Positions 1-6,417 of a DNA stretch of 7,528 bases are shown here, piece by piece (the first letter of the stretch is position 1; each line of letters opens with the position of its first letter). A model generated the notes under the pieces. It was not told the DNA's origin. It was given only the letters and a program-made list of their open reading frames with translations, and did not search any database. The stretch comes from Melaminivora alkalimesophila. Lineage in GTDB: Bacteria > Pseudomonadota > Gammaproteobacteria > Burkholderiales > Burkholderiaceae_C. A program made the position numbers and the translations under genes. The stretch covers positions 1 to 7,528 of the forward strand of contig NZ_ALEE01000230.1 of assembly GCF_000282995.1 (NCBI RefSeq), in the 5' to 3' direction.

Positions 1-806
1 CCCTGCCTGCCGCCCCCCCGGCGCCGCCGACCCTGCCCCCGGCGCCCCCGCCGCGCCCGGCCAGCCCGGCGCGCGCCACCGACCGCCTGATCATCATCGC
101 CCTCGATCCCGGCCACGGCGGGGAAGACCCGGGCGCCATCGGGCCCGGCGGCACGCGCGAGAAGGACGTCGTGCTGCGGGTGGCCCACCGGCTGCGCGAC
201 CGCATCAACGCCACCAGCATCGGCGGCAACCCCATGCGCGCCTTTCTCACGCGCGACGGCGACTATTTCGTGCCGCTGGCCACGCGCGTCGACAAGGCGC
301 GCCGGGTGCAGGCCGACCTGTTCATCTCCATCCACGCCGATGCCTTCACCAACCCGGCCGCGCGCGGCGCCAGCGTCTTTGCGCTCAGCGAAAGCGGGGC
401 CTCCAGCTCGGCCGCGCGCTGGCTGGCCAACAAGGAAAACCAGGCCGACCTGATCGGCGGCGTGAACCTGGGCGCACGCCAGGACCGCCACGTGCAGCGC
501 GTGTTGCTGGACATGAGCACCACCGCGCAGATCAACGACAGCCTCAAGCTCGGCAGCGTGCTGCTCGGCGAGATCGGTGGCATGGCCCGGCTGCACAAGC
601 CGCGCGTCGAGCAGGCGGGCTTCGCGGTCCTGAAGGCGCCCGACATTCCCAGCGTGCTGGTGGAGACGGCATTCATCAGCAACCCCGAGGAAGAGGCGAA
701 GCTGCGCTCGGCCGCCTACCAGGAGCAGTTGGCCGACGCGCTGATGCGCGGCATCACCCGATACTTCGCCAAGAACCCGCCGCTGGCGCGCAGCCGCACC
801 GTGTAG
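1..806 (+). CDS. amiC: N-acetylmuramoyl-L-alanine amidase, AmiC type (5' end outside window)
   Basis: Periplasmic zinc amidase of the Amidase_3 family, which cuts the bond between N-acetylmuramic acid and the L-alanine of the stem peptide and splits septal peptidoglycan at division. The reading frame is open from base 3 and the start lies upstream. The first ~28 codons are a Pro/Ala-rich linker, which in this family joins an N-terminal AMIN domain to the catalytic domain. Zinc ligands are visible: His in DPGHGG (codon 114-116), Glu in REKD (159-161), His in SIHADA (333-335). The catalytic Glu is in LVETAFISN (663-665). The insert with WLANKENQADLIGGV and the following helix resembles the autoinhibitory region of septal AmiA/B/C enzymes, so activation by an EnvC/NlpD-like partner is expected. 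The C-terminus ends shortly after the catalytic domain with no LysM repeat. The stop TAG lies 50 bases before the cupin gene. The family call is secure; the AmiC assignment comes from resemblance recalled from memory. Confidence 0.95.
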   Translation, partial: LPAAPPAPPTLPPAPPPRPASPARATDRLIIIALDPGHGGEDPGAIGPGGTREKDVVLRVAHRLRDRINATSIGGNPMRAFLTRDGDYFVPLATRVDKARRVQADLFISIHADAFTNPAARGASVFALSESGASSSAARWLANKENQADLIGGVNLGARQDRHVQRVLLDMSTTAQINDSLKLGSVLLGEIGGMARLHKPRVEQAGFAVLKAPDIPSVLVETAFISNPEEEAKLRSAAYQEQLADALMRGITRYFAKNPPLARSRTV

Positions 807-813
807 AAGAAAC

Positions 814-845
814 GGGGGCGGCCCGGGCGCGGCGGCCTCGCCCCC
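814..845 (+). other. GC-rich hairpin between amiC and the cupin gene
   Basis: GGGGGCG (814-820) is the exact reverse complement of CGCCCCC (839-845), a 7-bp stem around an 18-base GC-rich loop. No T-run follows, so it does not look like an intrinsic terminator. Its 3' arm ends exactly where the AGGAG ribosome binding site of the cupin gene begins (846-850), so folding could affect cupin translation. Such stems arise easily in DNA this GC-rich, so function is inference. Confidence 0.35.
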
Positions 846-856
846 AGGAGAACGCC

Positions 857-1192
857 ATGGCCCTGCCCCACGCCCGCTCAGCCCAGATCGTCAGCATCCG
901 CCCGCTTGGCCCGCTGGTGCCGCAAACCCCTTCGCACGCCATCCTCAAGGCACAGCAGCTGGAGATCGTGCGCATCGTGCTGCCGGCCGGCCAGAGCGCG
1001 CGCCAGAACGACTCGCCGGGCGAATTCACGCTGCTGTGCCTGGAAGGCGAGGTGGAATTCGACTGCGACGGCCGCACCCAGCGGCTGTGCGCCGGCGACC
1101 TGCTGCACCTCGGTCCGGGCAGTGGCTACGGCCTGCGGGCCTTTCAGGACGCCTCGCTGCTGCTGACGCTCTGCCTGGTGCCGGCACGCTAG
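857..1192 (+). CDS. small cupin-fold protein with degenerate metal site
   Basis: A 111-residue single-domain protein matching the Cupin_2 beta-barrel pattern. Motif 1 is recognisable around residues 45-68 (Gly45, Glu56, LEGEVEF at 62-68). Motif 2 is at 80-91 (GDLLHLGPGSGY). The two histidines of the usual HxH and the histidine of motif 2 are absent; Tyr91 sits where the motif-2 His is expected. Of the four usual metal ligands only Glu56 seems kept, so a classical metal-dependent enzyme role is doubtful and a binding or structural role is more likely. AGGAG (846-850) lies 6 bases before ATG, which fixes the start. No signal peptide or membrane segment is seen, so it is probably cytoplasmic. 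It starts 50 bases after amiC and may be co-transcribed with it. Substrate unknown; the fold assignment is fairly secure. Confidence 0.85.
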   Translation: MALPHARSAQIVSIRPLGPLVPQTPSHAILKAQQLEIVRIVLPAGQSARQNDSPGEFTLLCLEGEVEFDCDGRTQRLCAGDLLHLGPGSGYGLRAFQDASLLLTLCLVPAR

Positions 1193-1323
1193 CCCGCCCC
1201 GGAGGGTCCTACAGTACCTTGCTTGGGACGCCTACAGCGGGCGCCCGGGAAGCTCACCATAGTGAAACCATACGCCCATCGGCGGGCCGGGCACCGGGCC
1301 CGTCCACCTTGAGGAGCTTCACC
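1193..1323 (+). promoter_or_regulatory. upstream region of the glycine-zipper lipoprotein gene
   Basis: This 131-base gap is one of the two longest in the window, which suggests that the lipoprotein gene has its own promoter. It holds a direct repeat CCTACAG at 1208-1214 and 1231-1237, 23 bases apart (about two helical turns), and the perfect palindrome GGGCGCCC at 1239-1246. I could not place a convincing -35/-10 pair. GAGGAG (1311-1316) is a good ribosome binding site 7 bases before the ATG at 1324. The regulatory role is inferred from gap length and repeats only. Confidence 0.3.
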
Positions 1324-1557
1324 ATGACATACCGCCACTGCCTCTACGCCGCCGTCTGCGCCGCCGCGCTGGGCCTGGCCGGCTGCTCCAGCAACCCCAC
1401 CAACGCCCAGATGGGCACCGGCATCGGTGCCGTGGCCGGTGGCGTGGTCGGCAGCGCCGTGGGCGGCACGGCCGCCACGGTGGGCGGCGCCGCGGCCGGC
1501 GCGCTCATCGGCCACGAGGTCGGCAAGGACCGCGACAACCGCCAGGGCCGCCGCTGA
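1324..1557 (+). CDS. small glycine-zipper lipoprotein
   Basis: A 77-residue protein with a lipoprotein signal peptide: short basic start (TYRH), hydrophobic Ala/Leu core, and lipobox LAGC with the acylated cysteine at residue 21. Mature Cys is followed by SSN, with no Asp at +2, so by the usual sorting rule it should go to the outer membrane. Residues 31-65 are a glycine zipper with repeated GxxxG-type spacing (GTGIGAVAGGVVGSAVGG, then GGAAAGALIG), like the glycine-zipper 2TM / OsmB-type envelope lipoproteins. The tail is charged (HEVGKDRDNRQGRR). Such proteins are usually envelope or stress-associated, but the exact role is unknown. Strong ribosome binding site GAGGAG at 1311-1316. An in-frame ORF runs upstream to 1036, but the ribosome site and signal peptide fix the start at 1324. 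Convergent with dedA, whose stop codon lies 29 bases beyond its own. Confidence 0.88.
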   Translation: MTYRHCLYAAVCAAALGLAGCSSNPTNAQMGTGIGAVAGGVVGSAVGGTAATVGGAAAGALIGHEVGKDRDNRQGRR

Positions 1558-1586
1558 CCGCCAGGCGGGCGCAGCCAGGCCCGGGG

Positions 1587-2246
1587 TCAGAAGGTCACTG
1601 GGGCGCCCTGGGCCTTGCGCCCAGCGCGCCATGCCCCGGCAATGGCAATCAACCCCGGCACCAGGATCAGCGCCCAAATGATCTTGTCCAGGTGCCGCTG
1701 CACCCATGCCAGGTTGCCAAAGAAATAACCCGCGGTACAGATGCCCAACACCCACAGCAAGGCGCCGCCGATGTTGTAGGCCGTGAAGGCACTGCGGCGC
1801 ATCTGCGCCACGCCTGCCACGAAGGGCGCGAAGGTGCGGATGAAGGGCATGAAGCGCGCCAGCACGATGGTGATGCCGCCATAACGCTCGTAGAAGGCAT
1901 GCGCTTGGTCGAAGGCCCGGCGGTTGAACCAGCGTGAGTTTTCCCACTGAAACACCTTTGGCCCGATGCGCCGCCCGATCAGGTAGTTGCACTGGTCACC
2001 CAAAATGGCCGCGGCCAGCAGCAGCGCGCACGCCAACCCGAAGTGCATCAGCCCGGCCCCGCTGAGGGCCCCGACCACGAACAGCAGCGAGTCTCCCGGC
2101 AGGAAAGGCATGACCACGACACCCGTCTCGACGAACACGATGATGAACAGCAGGGCATAGACCCACGGGCCGTAGTCGGTGACGAAGGCCGCCAGGTGTC
2201 GGTCCACATGCAAGATGAAATCGATCAGGAATCCCAGAATTTCCAC
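1587..2246 (-). CDS. DedA family (SNARE-associated/VTT domain) integral membrane protein
   Basis: A 219-residue inner-membrane protein, the usual DedA length. Sequence shows the two family signatures: FVETGVVVMPFLPGDSLL (residues 38-55, with Glu40 and Asp52) and RFMPFIRTFAPFVAG (131-145, with Arg131 and Arg137). These acidic and arginine residues match those reported as essential in the E. coli homologues YqjA and YghB. Hydrophobic segments lie at about 29-48, 55-83, 124-146, 155-178 and 188-206. Family members support membrane-potential-dependent envelope homeostasis, and some move undecaprenyl phosphate back across the membrane; which lipid this one handles cannot be told. Start: GTG at 2246-2244, 6 bases after GGAAGG (plus-strand 2253-2258). 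The open frame runs further upstream into mutL antisense, but the family starts here. Divergent from mutL across 84 bases. Confidence 0.93.
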   Translation of the reverse strand: MEILGFLIDFILHVDRHLAAFVTDYGPWVYALLFIIVFVETGVVVMPFLPGDSLLFVVGALSGAGLMHFGLACALLLAAAILGDQCNYLIGRRIGPKVFQWENSRWFNRRAFDQAHAFYERYGGITIVLARFMPFIRTFAPFVAGVAQMRRSAFTAYNIGGALLWVLGICTAGYFFGNLAWVQRHLDKIIWALILVPGLIAIAGAWRAGRKAQGAPVTF

Positions 2247-2330
2247 AGCCACCCTTCCCCCCGCGAAAGCAGCGGGGCACGCTACTTTAGCCGCCCCCGC
2301 TTTCCCGGCGGTCTCCGGGGGCTGCCTAGA
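2247..2330. promoter_or_regulatory. dedA / mutL divergent intergenic region
   Basis: These 84 bases must hold the 5' signals of both divergent genes. On the minus strand, GGAAGG (plus 2253-2258) is a good dedA ribosome site. On the plus strand there is no clear AGGAG-like site before the mutL ATG; only a G-run at 2316-2321 sits 9 bases upstream. The hexamer TAGAAT (2327-2332), one mismatch from the -10 consensus TATAAT, overlaps the ATG itself. On the minus strand TAAAGT (plus 2284-2289) is a weak -10 candidate for dedA. No good -35 was found for either. Confidence 0.4.
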
Positions 2331-4190
2331 ATGGCGGCCGTGACTGTCCTTGCCGCAAGCCGCCCGATCCGGGAGCTGCCCGACGAACTGATCAGCCAGA
2401 TCGCAGCCGGCGAGGTGGTCGAGCGACCCGCCTCGGTGGTGCGCGAGCTGGTGGACAACGCACTGGACGCGGGCGCCCGCCAAGTCACCGTGCGCCTGCT
2501 CTCGGGCGGGGTGCGACTGGTGGCGGTGGAAGATGACGGCGCCGGCATCGAGCAGGCCCAGCTGCCACTCGCCCTGCGCCGCCACGCCACCAGCAAGATT
2601 GCCGACCTGCAGGAACTCGAATCGGTAGCGACCATGGGCTTTCGCGGCGAGGCGCTCGCTGCCATCGCGGCCGTCTCGCAGCTCAGCCTGCTGTCACGCC
2701 CGGCCCACCAGGCGACGGGGTACGCTCTCGATGCGCGCAGCGGCGAGCTGCGCCCGGCAGCCCGCGGCCCTGGCACCACGGTCGAGGTGCGCGAGCTGTT
2801 CTTCTCCACGCCCGCGCGGCGCAAGTTCCTCAAGAGCGACGCCACCGAGCTGGCCCACTGCCTGCAGGCGGTGCGGCGCCATGCGCTCGCGCGCCCGGAC
2901 GTGGGCTTTGCCGTGTGGCACGATGGCCGGCTGGTCGAGCAGTGGCGCCCCACCCTGGCACCGGACGCCGCCGCTGCCGTGGGCGACCCGGCCTGGGAGG
3001 CGGCTGCCGAGCAGCGGCTGGCGGACGTGCTGGGCGAGGAATTCGTCACCGGCGCAGTGACCGTGCGGCGCGAGCACGCTGGCATCCGCGTGAGCGGACA
3101 CGCCGGCCTGCCCGACCAGGCACGCACCCGCACCGAGCACCAGTATTGCTACGTCAACGGCCGCTTCGTGCGCGACCGGGTTCTGGCCCATGCCGTGCGC
3201 AGCGCCTATGAGGATGTGCTGCACGGCCAGCGCCAGCCGTTGTACGTGCTGCACCTGCAGCTCGACCCACAGCGGGTGGACGTGAACGTCCACCCCACCA
3301 AGATCGAGGTGCGCTTTCGCGACGGACGCGAGGTCCACCAGGCGGTGCGGCACGCGGTCGGCGACGCCCTGGCGGCCCCGCGCAGCGCCGCGCTGCCGGC
3401 TGCCCCGGCGCCCCCGGCCCCGCGCGACCACGGCGGCGCCGCCCCCTTCCGCCCTGCCCTGCAGGCGCCGCTGCGCTTTCAGCCGCCGCCAGACGGCCAC
3501 CGCGTGAGCGACCTGGAGGCGCTCTGGGGCACAGGCGCCCCGGCCAGCGAGGCCCTGCCTTCCCCGGCCGACAGACGCCCCTGCGATCCCGCCCCGGAGC
3601 AGGACTGGCCGCTGGGCCGGGCCCTTGCCCAGCTGCACGGCATCTACATCCTGGCGGAAAACGCCCAGGGGCTGGTGCTGGTGGACATGCATGCCGCCCA
3701 CGAGCGCATCGTGTACGAGCGCCTCAAGGCCCAGGCCGCCGGCGCGCCGCAGGTCGCAAGCCAGCCGCTCCTGATCCCCGCCACCTTTGCCGCCACGCCA
3801 CTGGAAGTGGCGACCGCAGAGACGCGCCACGCCGTGCTGCAGCAGCTCGGCCTCGAGGTGGCGCCCTTCTCCGCACGCACCCTGGCGGTGCGCGCCGTGC
3901 CGGCGACCCTCGCTGCGGGCGACCCGGTGGCGCTGGCGCGCAGCGTGCTCGCCGAATTGACCACGCACGAGGCGGGCACGCTGCTGGAGCGCGCACGCGA
4001 CCAGATCCTGGCGACCATGGCCTGCCACGGCGCGGTGCGCGCCCACCGGCGCCTGACGCTGGAGGAGATGAATGCCCTGCTGCGGCAGATGGAGACCACC
4101 CCGCGCTCGGACCAGTGCAACCATGGCCGCCCCACCTGGCGGCAGTTCACGCTGCGCGAGCTGGACGCATTCTTCCTGCGCGGCCGCTGA
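2331..4190 (+). CDS. mutL: DNA mismatch repair protein MutL (endonuclease type)
   Basis: A 619-residue protein that links MutS mismatch recognition to strand incision. The N-terminal GHKL ATPase is complete: QIAAGEVVERP with Glu39 and Asn43 (motif I), DDGAGI 68-73 (motif II), GFRGEAL 103-109 (motif III), and the GTTVEVRELFFSTPARRKF stretch (motif IV). VDVNVHPTK closes the domain, and a Pro/Ala-rich linker spans roughly 345-425. The C-terminal domain carries DMHAAHERIVYE (452-463), which fits the endonuclease pattern DQHA(x)2E(x)4E with Met for Gln, as I recall for Neisseria MutL. It also has the metal-site segments ACHGAV and CNHGRP (596-601) and a beta-clamp-type motif QPLLIP (478-483). So it should nick DNA itself without MutH. 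Start uncertain: ATG at 2331 is called by length, but the ribosome site is weak and GTG at 2340 is possible. The next gene is gdhA, whereas E. coli has miaA after mutL. Confidence 0.97.
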   Translation: MAAVTVLAASRPIRELPDELISQIAAGEVVERPASVVRELVDNALDAGARQVTVRLLSGGVRLVAVEDDGAGIEQAQLPLALRRHATSKIADLQELESVATMGFRGEALAAIAAVSQLSLLSRPAHQATGYALDARSGELRPAARGPGTTVEVRELFFSTPARRKFLKSDATELAHCLQAVRRHALARPDVGFAVWHDGRLVEQWRPTLAPDAAAAVGDPAWEAAAEQRLADVLGEEFVTGAVTVRREHAGIRVSGHAGLPDQARTRTEHQYCYVNGRFVRDRVLAHAVRSAYEDVLHGQRQPLYVLHLQLDPQRVDVNVHPTKIEVRFRDGREVHQAVRHAVGDALAAPRSAALPAAPAPPAPRDHGGAAPFRPALQAPLRFQPPPDGHRVSDLEALWGTGAPASEALPSPADRRPCDPAPEQDWPLGRALAQLHGIYILAENAQGLVLVDMHAAHERIVYERLKAQAAGAPQVASQPLLIPATFAATPLEVATAETRHAVLQQLGLEVAPFSARTLAVRAVPATLAAGDPVALARSVLAELTTHEAGTLLERARDQILATMACHGAVRAHRRLTLEEMNALLRQMETTPRSDQCNHGRPTWRQFTLRELDAFFLRGR

Positions 4191-4229
4191 ACCTCAGCCG
4201 CCTGCCTGTCCTCCCCAACCCCGATAAGG

Positions 4230-4255
4230 CTGCCGGCTGGACAGAACCGGCGCAG
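4230..4255 (+). other. weak hairpin after mutL
   Basis: CTGCCGG (4230-4236) can pair with CCGG-C-GCAG (4247-4255) with one bulged C, 40 bases after the mutL stop. The bases that follow (GGGGCTTCTCGCTTGG) hold no continuous T-run, so this is at best a poor intrinsic terminator. It is the only stem I found that could end mutL transcription before gdhA. Confidence 0.2.
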
Positions 4256-4276
4256 GGGCTTCTCGCTTGGGCCGTT

Positions 4277-4350
4277 GTGTGCGGCACACGTGCAGGCCCC
4301 AATTTTTCATGCATGAGTAGATGCAGTTTCGGCATAATGCCGTGCTGCAC
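4277..4350 (+). promoter_or_regulatory. gdhA promoter/operator candidate with clustered palindromes
   Basis: The leader between mutL and gdhA contains four perfect short inverted repeats within 74 bases: GTGTGCGGCACAC (4277-4289), TCATGCATGA (4307-4316), CGGCATAATGCCG (4330-4342) and GTGCTGCAC (4342-4350). The third contains CATAAT (4333-4338), one mismatch from the -10 consensus, so a protein bound there would cover the promoter. The stretch AATTTTTCATGCAT (4301-4314) is AT-rich against its surroundings, as promoters often are. No good -35 hexamer sits 16-18 bases upstream, which would fit an activator-dependent promoter. Which regulator might bind is unknown. Confidence 0.45.
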
Positions 4351-4382
4351 CGCCGCATTTTTCTGGTGCAGGAAGTTCATCC

Positions 4383-5726
4383 ATGCCATACGCCTCCGCC
4401 GAACAGTTCCTCCAATACGTCGCTGCGCGCAACCCCGGGCAGCCCGAGTTCCTCCAGGCCGTCACCGAGGTGGTGGAAAGCCTCTGGCCCTTCATTCGCC
4501 AGAACCCGCGCTACGCCGAACAGGGCCTGCTCGAGCGCCTGGTCGAGCCCGAGCGCGTGCTCAGCTTTCGGGTGAGCTGGTTCGACGACCAGGGCCGCGT
4601 GCACGTCAACCGCGGCTACCGGATCCAGCACAGCATGGCCATCGGCCCCTACAAGGGCGGCCTGCGTTTCCATCCTTCCGTGAACCTCTCGGTCCTGAAG
4701 TTCCTGGCCTTCGAGCAGACCTTCAAGAACGCCCTCACCACCCTGCCCATGGGCGGCGGCAAGGGAGGCTCGGACTTCGACCCGAAGGGCCGCAGCCCCG
4801 CCGAGGTCATGCGCTTTTGCCAGGCCTTCGTCACCGAGCTCTTTCGCCATGTCGGGGCCGACACGGACGTGCCCGCGGGCGACATCGGCGTCGGCGGCCG
4901 GGAGGTCGGCTTCATGGCCGGGATGCACAAGAAACTCGCCAACACCGCCGCCGGCGTGTTCACCGGCAAGGGCCTGGCCTACGGCGGCTCGCTCATCCGT
5001 CCCGAGGCCACGGGTTACGGCACCGTGTATTTCGCCGAGGAAATGCTCCAGACCCGCGGCCGTTCCATGGAAGGGCTGCGCGTGTCCGTGTCGGGCTCGG
5101 GCAACGTCGCGCAGTACGCGGTCGAGAAAGCCATGCAGCATGGCGCGCGCGTGCTCACGGTGTCGGACTCGGGCGGCACCGTGATCGACGAGGAAGGCTT
5201 CACCCCGGAGAAGCTGGCCCTGCTCATGCAGATCAAGAACGAGGAATACGGCCGCGTGAGCGACTATGCCGCCCGCGCCGGCGTGCGCTTCGAGCCGGGC
5301 ATGCGGCCCTGGCGGGTCCCGGTGGACGTGGCGCTGCCCTGCGCGACGCAGAACGAGCTGGACGAGGACGATGCGCGCACCCTGATCGCCAACGGCGTGC
5401 AGTGCGTCGCCGAGGGCGCCAACATGCCCTCGACCAACGAGGCCGCCAAGGTCTTCGAGGCGGCCGGCGTGCTCTACGCGCCGGGCAAGGCGAGCAACGC
5501 CGGGGGCGTCGCCACCTCCGGCCTGGAGATGAGCCAGAACGCCATGCGCCTGAGCTGGAGCCAGGAGGAAGTGGACGCCCGCCTGCTGGGGATCATGCGC
5601 GGCATCCATGCCGCCTGCGTGCGGCACGGGCGCCGCAGCGACGGCAGCGTCAGCTACATCACCGGGGCGAACGTGGCGGGCTTCGTAAAGGTCGCGGACG
5701 CCATGCTCGCGCAGGGCGTGGTCTGA
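4383..5726 (+). CDS. gdhA: NADP-specific glutamate dehydrogenase
   Basis: Catalyses 2-oxoglutarate + ammonium + NADPH to L-glutamate, the ammonia-rich route of nitrogen assimilation, as a cytoplasmic enzyme (family I members are hexamers). The 447-residue length equals the bacterial small GDH. Substrate domain: GPYKGGLRFHPSV, then the active-site segment LPMGGGKGGSDFDPKG with catalytic Lys127, then PAGDIGVGGRE with catalytic Asp167. Cofactor domain: Rossmann loop SGSGNVAQ (237-244), followed by VSDSGG, with Ser rather than an acidic residue after the second strand, as in NADP(H)-preferring members. ANMPSTNEA and APGKASNAGGVATSGLEMSQN complete the family signatures. Start: ATG at 4383 with AGGAAG (4370-4375) 7 bases upstream. 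It appears monocistronic, with its own promoter region upstream. Its stop lies 12 bases from that of the convergent ABC ATPase gene. NADP specificity is a motif-based inference. Confidence 0.97.
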   Translation: MPYASAEQFLQYVAARNPGQPEFLQAVTEVVESLWPFIRQNPRYAEQGLLERLVEPERVLSFRVSWFDDQGRVHVNRGYRIQHSMAIGPYKGGLRFHPSVNLSVLKFLAFEQTFKNALTTLPMGGGKGGSDFDPKGRSPAEVMRFCQAFVTELFRHVGADTDVPAGDIGVGGREVGFMAGMHKKLANTAAGVFTGKGLAYGGSLIRPEATGYGTVYFAEEMLQTRGRSMEGLRVSVSGSGNVAQYAVEKAMQHGARVLTVSDSGGTVIDEEGFTPEKLALLMQIKNEEYGRVSDYAARAGVRFEPGMRPWRVPVDVALPCATQNELDEDDARTLIANGVQCVAEGANMPSTNEAAKVFEAAGVLYAPGKASNAGGVATSGLEMSQNAMRLSWSQEEVDARLLGIMRGIHAACVRHGRRSDGSVSYITGANVAGFVKVADAMLAQGVV

Positions 5727-5738
5727 GAGCGCGCCAGC

Positions 5739-6407
5739 CTACTGCGCGAGCGGCAGCACGGCCACGCACTGCCACGGCAGGCCCTCGTCCAGCCGGTCGT
5801 AATGCGCCAGGATGAGCGCGCGCCGCGCCTCGGCCGCAGCCTGCGCCGCCTCGTCCAGCGCCTCGCACAGGTAATCGATGGAGGCCCGGTCCAGCGCCGC
5901 CACGGGCTCATCGATCAGCGTCAGCGGCGCGCCGCTGGCCAGCGCTGCCGCCAGCAGCACCTTGCGCCGGCCGCCGGTGGACAGCTGGTACATGGGCTTG
6001 GACAGGTGCATCTGCAGGTCGAAGCCATCGACGTGCCGCTCCCAGGCGCGCTGGCTCCACTGCAGCCACTGCGTTCGTAGCTGGGCGGCCCATCCCCGGG
6101 GCGAGAGCGCCTCTGGCCAGGGCTCCTGGGGATCGCGCCAGAAGACCTCCCCCGCCCCCGGCGGTGGCCCGCCGCGCCAGCGGATCCGCCCGCCCCGCGG
6201 CGCCAGCTCGCCCGCCAGCACGCGCAGCGCCGTGGTCTTGCCGGCCCCATCCTCGCCCAGGATCAGCGACAGCCCGGCAGGAAACTGCGCCGTCCAGCCC
6301 CGCAGCACCTGCGCCGAACCCGGACCGGCATCGATCTGCTCGGCTTTCAGCAGGACGGGCGTGGCGGGCGCGCTATGCTGCGCTGGTGGTTCATTGTGGT
6401 CCGACAC
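5739..6407 (-). CDS. orphan ABC-type ATP-binding protein
   Basis: A single ABC nucleotide-binding domain of 222 residues. Numbered from the GTG at 6407: Walker A GEDGAGKTT (51-59, Lys57), Q-loop candidate DPQEPW (Gln94), signature LSTGG (142-146, in place of LSGGQ), Walker B and catalytic Glu TLIDEP (Asp166, Glu167), D-loop ALD, and switch His202 in LAHYD. All catalytic elements are kept, so it should hydrolyse ATP. Size and the LSTGG-type signature recall CcmA-like one-domain ATPases. No permease or binding protein is adjacent, so the exporter or process it drives is unknown. Start: GTG at 6407-6405 has GGGAG 5 bases upstream. An ATG 12 bases further up (6419-6417) adds four residues, but its only ribosome-site candidate, AGGA, is 11 bases away, and it would overlap the start codon of the divergent gene. 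Function beyond ATPase is not claimed. Confidence 0.88.
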   Translation of the reverse strand: MSDHNEPPAQHSAPATPVLLKAEQIDAGPGSAQVLRGWTAQFPAGLSLILGEDGAGKTTALRVLAGELAPRGGRIRWRGGPPPGAGEVFWRDPQEPWPEALSPRGWAAQLRTQWLQWSQRAWERHVDGFDLQMHLSKPMYQLSTGGRRKVLLAAALASGAPLTLIDEPVAALDRASIDYLCEALDEAAQAAAEARRALILAHYDRLDEGLPWQCVAVLPLAQ

Positions 6408-6417
6408 GGAAGCTCCC
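6408..6417. promoter_or_regulatory. back-to-back ribosome binding sites of two divergent genes
   Basis: On the plus strand GGAAG (6408-6412) lies 5 bases before ATG at 6418. On the minus strand GGGAG (plus 6413-6417, CTCCC) lies 5 bases before GTG at 6407-6405. The two sites abut and together fill the ten bases between the two start codons, leaving no room for a promoter. This spacing is the reason for preferring the GTG start of the ATPase. Confidence 0.5.

Noticed and set aside
1..90. Pro/Ala-rich GC-repetitive stretch as a possible DNA repeat element
   Set aside because: It is in frame with the amidase and reads as the proline-rich interdomain linker; there is no regular repeat unit.
1558..1568. 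CCGCCAGGCGG as a terminator after the lipoprotein gene
   Set aside because: The perfect repeat leaves a one-base loop, the stem is very short when a normal loop is allowed, and no T-run follows.
2043..2330. upstream extension of mutL by 96 in-frame codons
   Set aside because: The extension is antisense to dedA, is rich in His/Asp/Gln/Arg without family similarity, and MutL homologues start near the RELPDELISQIAAGE core.
2694..4124. 476-residue open frame antisense to mutL
   Set aside because: Compositionally biased shadow (Gly/Arg/Ala/His-rich) of mutL with no motif and no plausible start signals.
4377..5627. 416-residue open frame antisense to gdhA
   Set aside because: It lies entirely across the well-supported gdhA gene, has no recognisable family and starts without a ribosome site. 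Long antisense frames are expected in GC-rich genes.
4115..5815. 566-residue open frame on the plus strand spanning the end of mutL and all of gdhA
   Set aside because: It covers two genes in another frame, and its translation is a low-complexity Arg/Ala/Pro/Gly mix typical of a GC-rich frame shadow.
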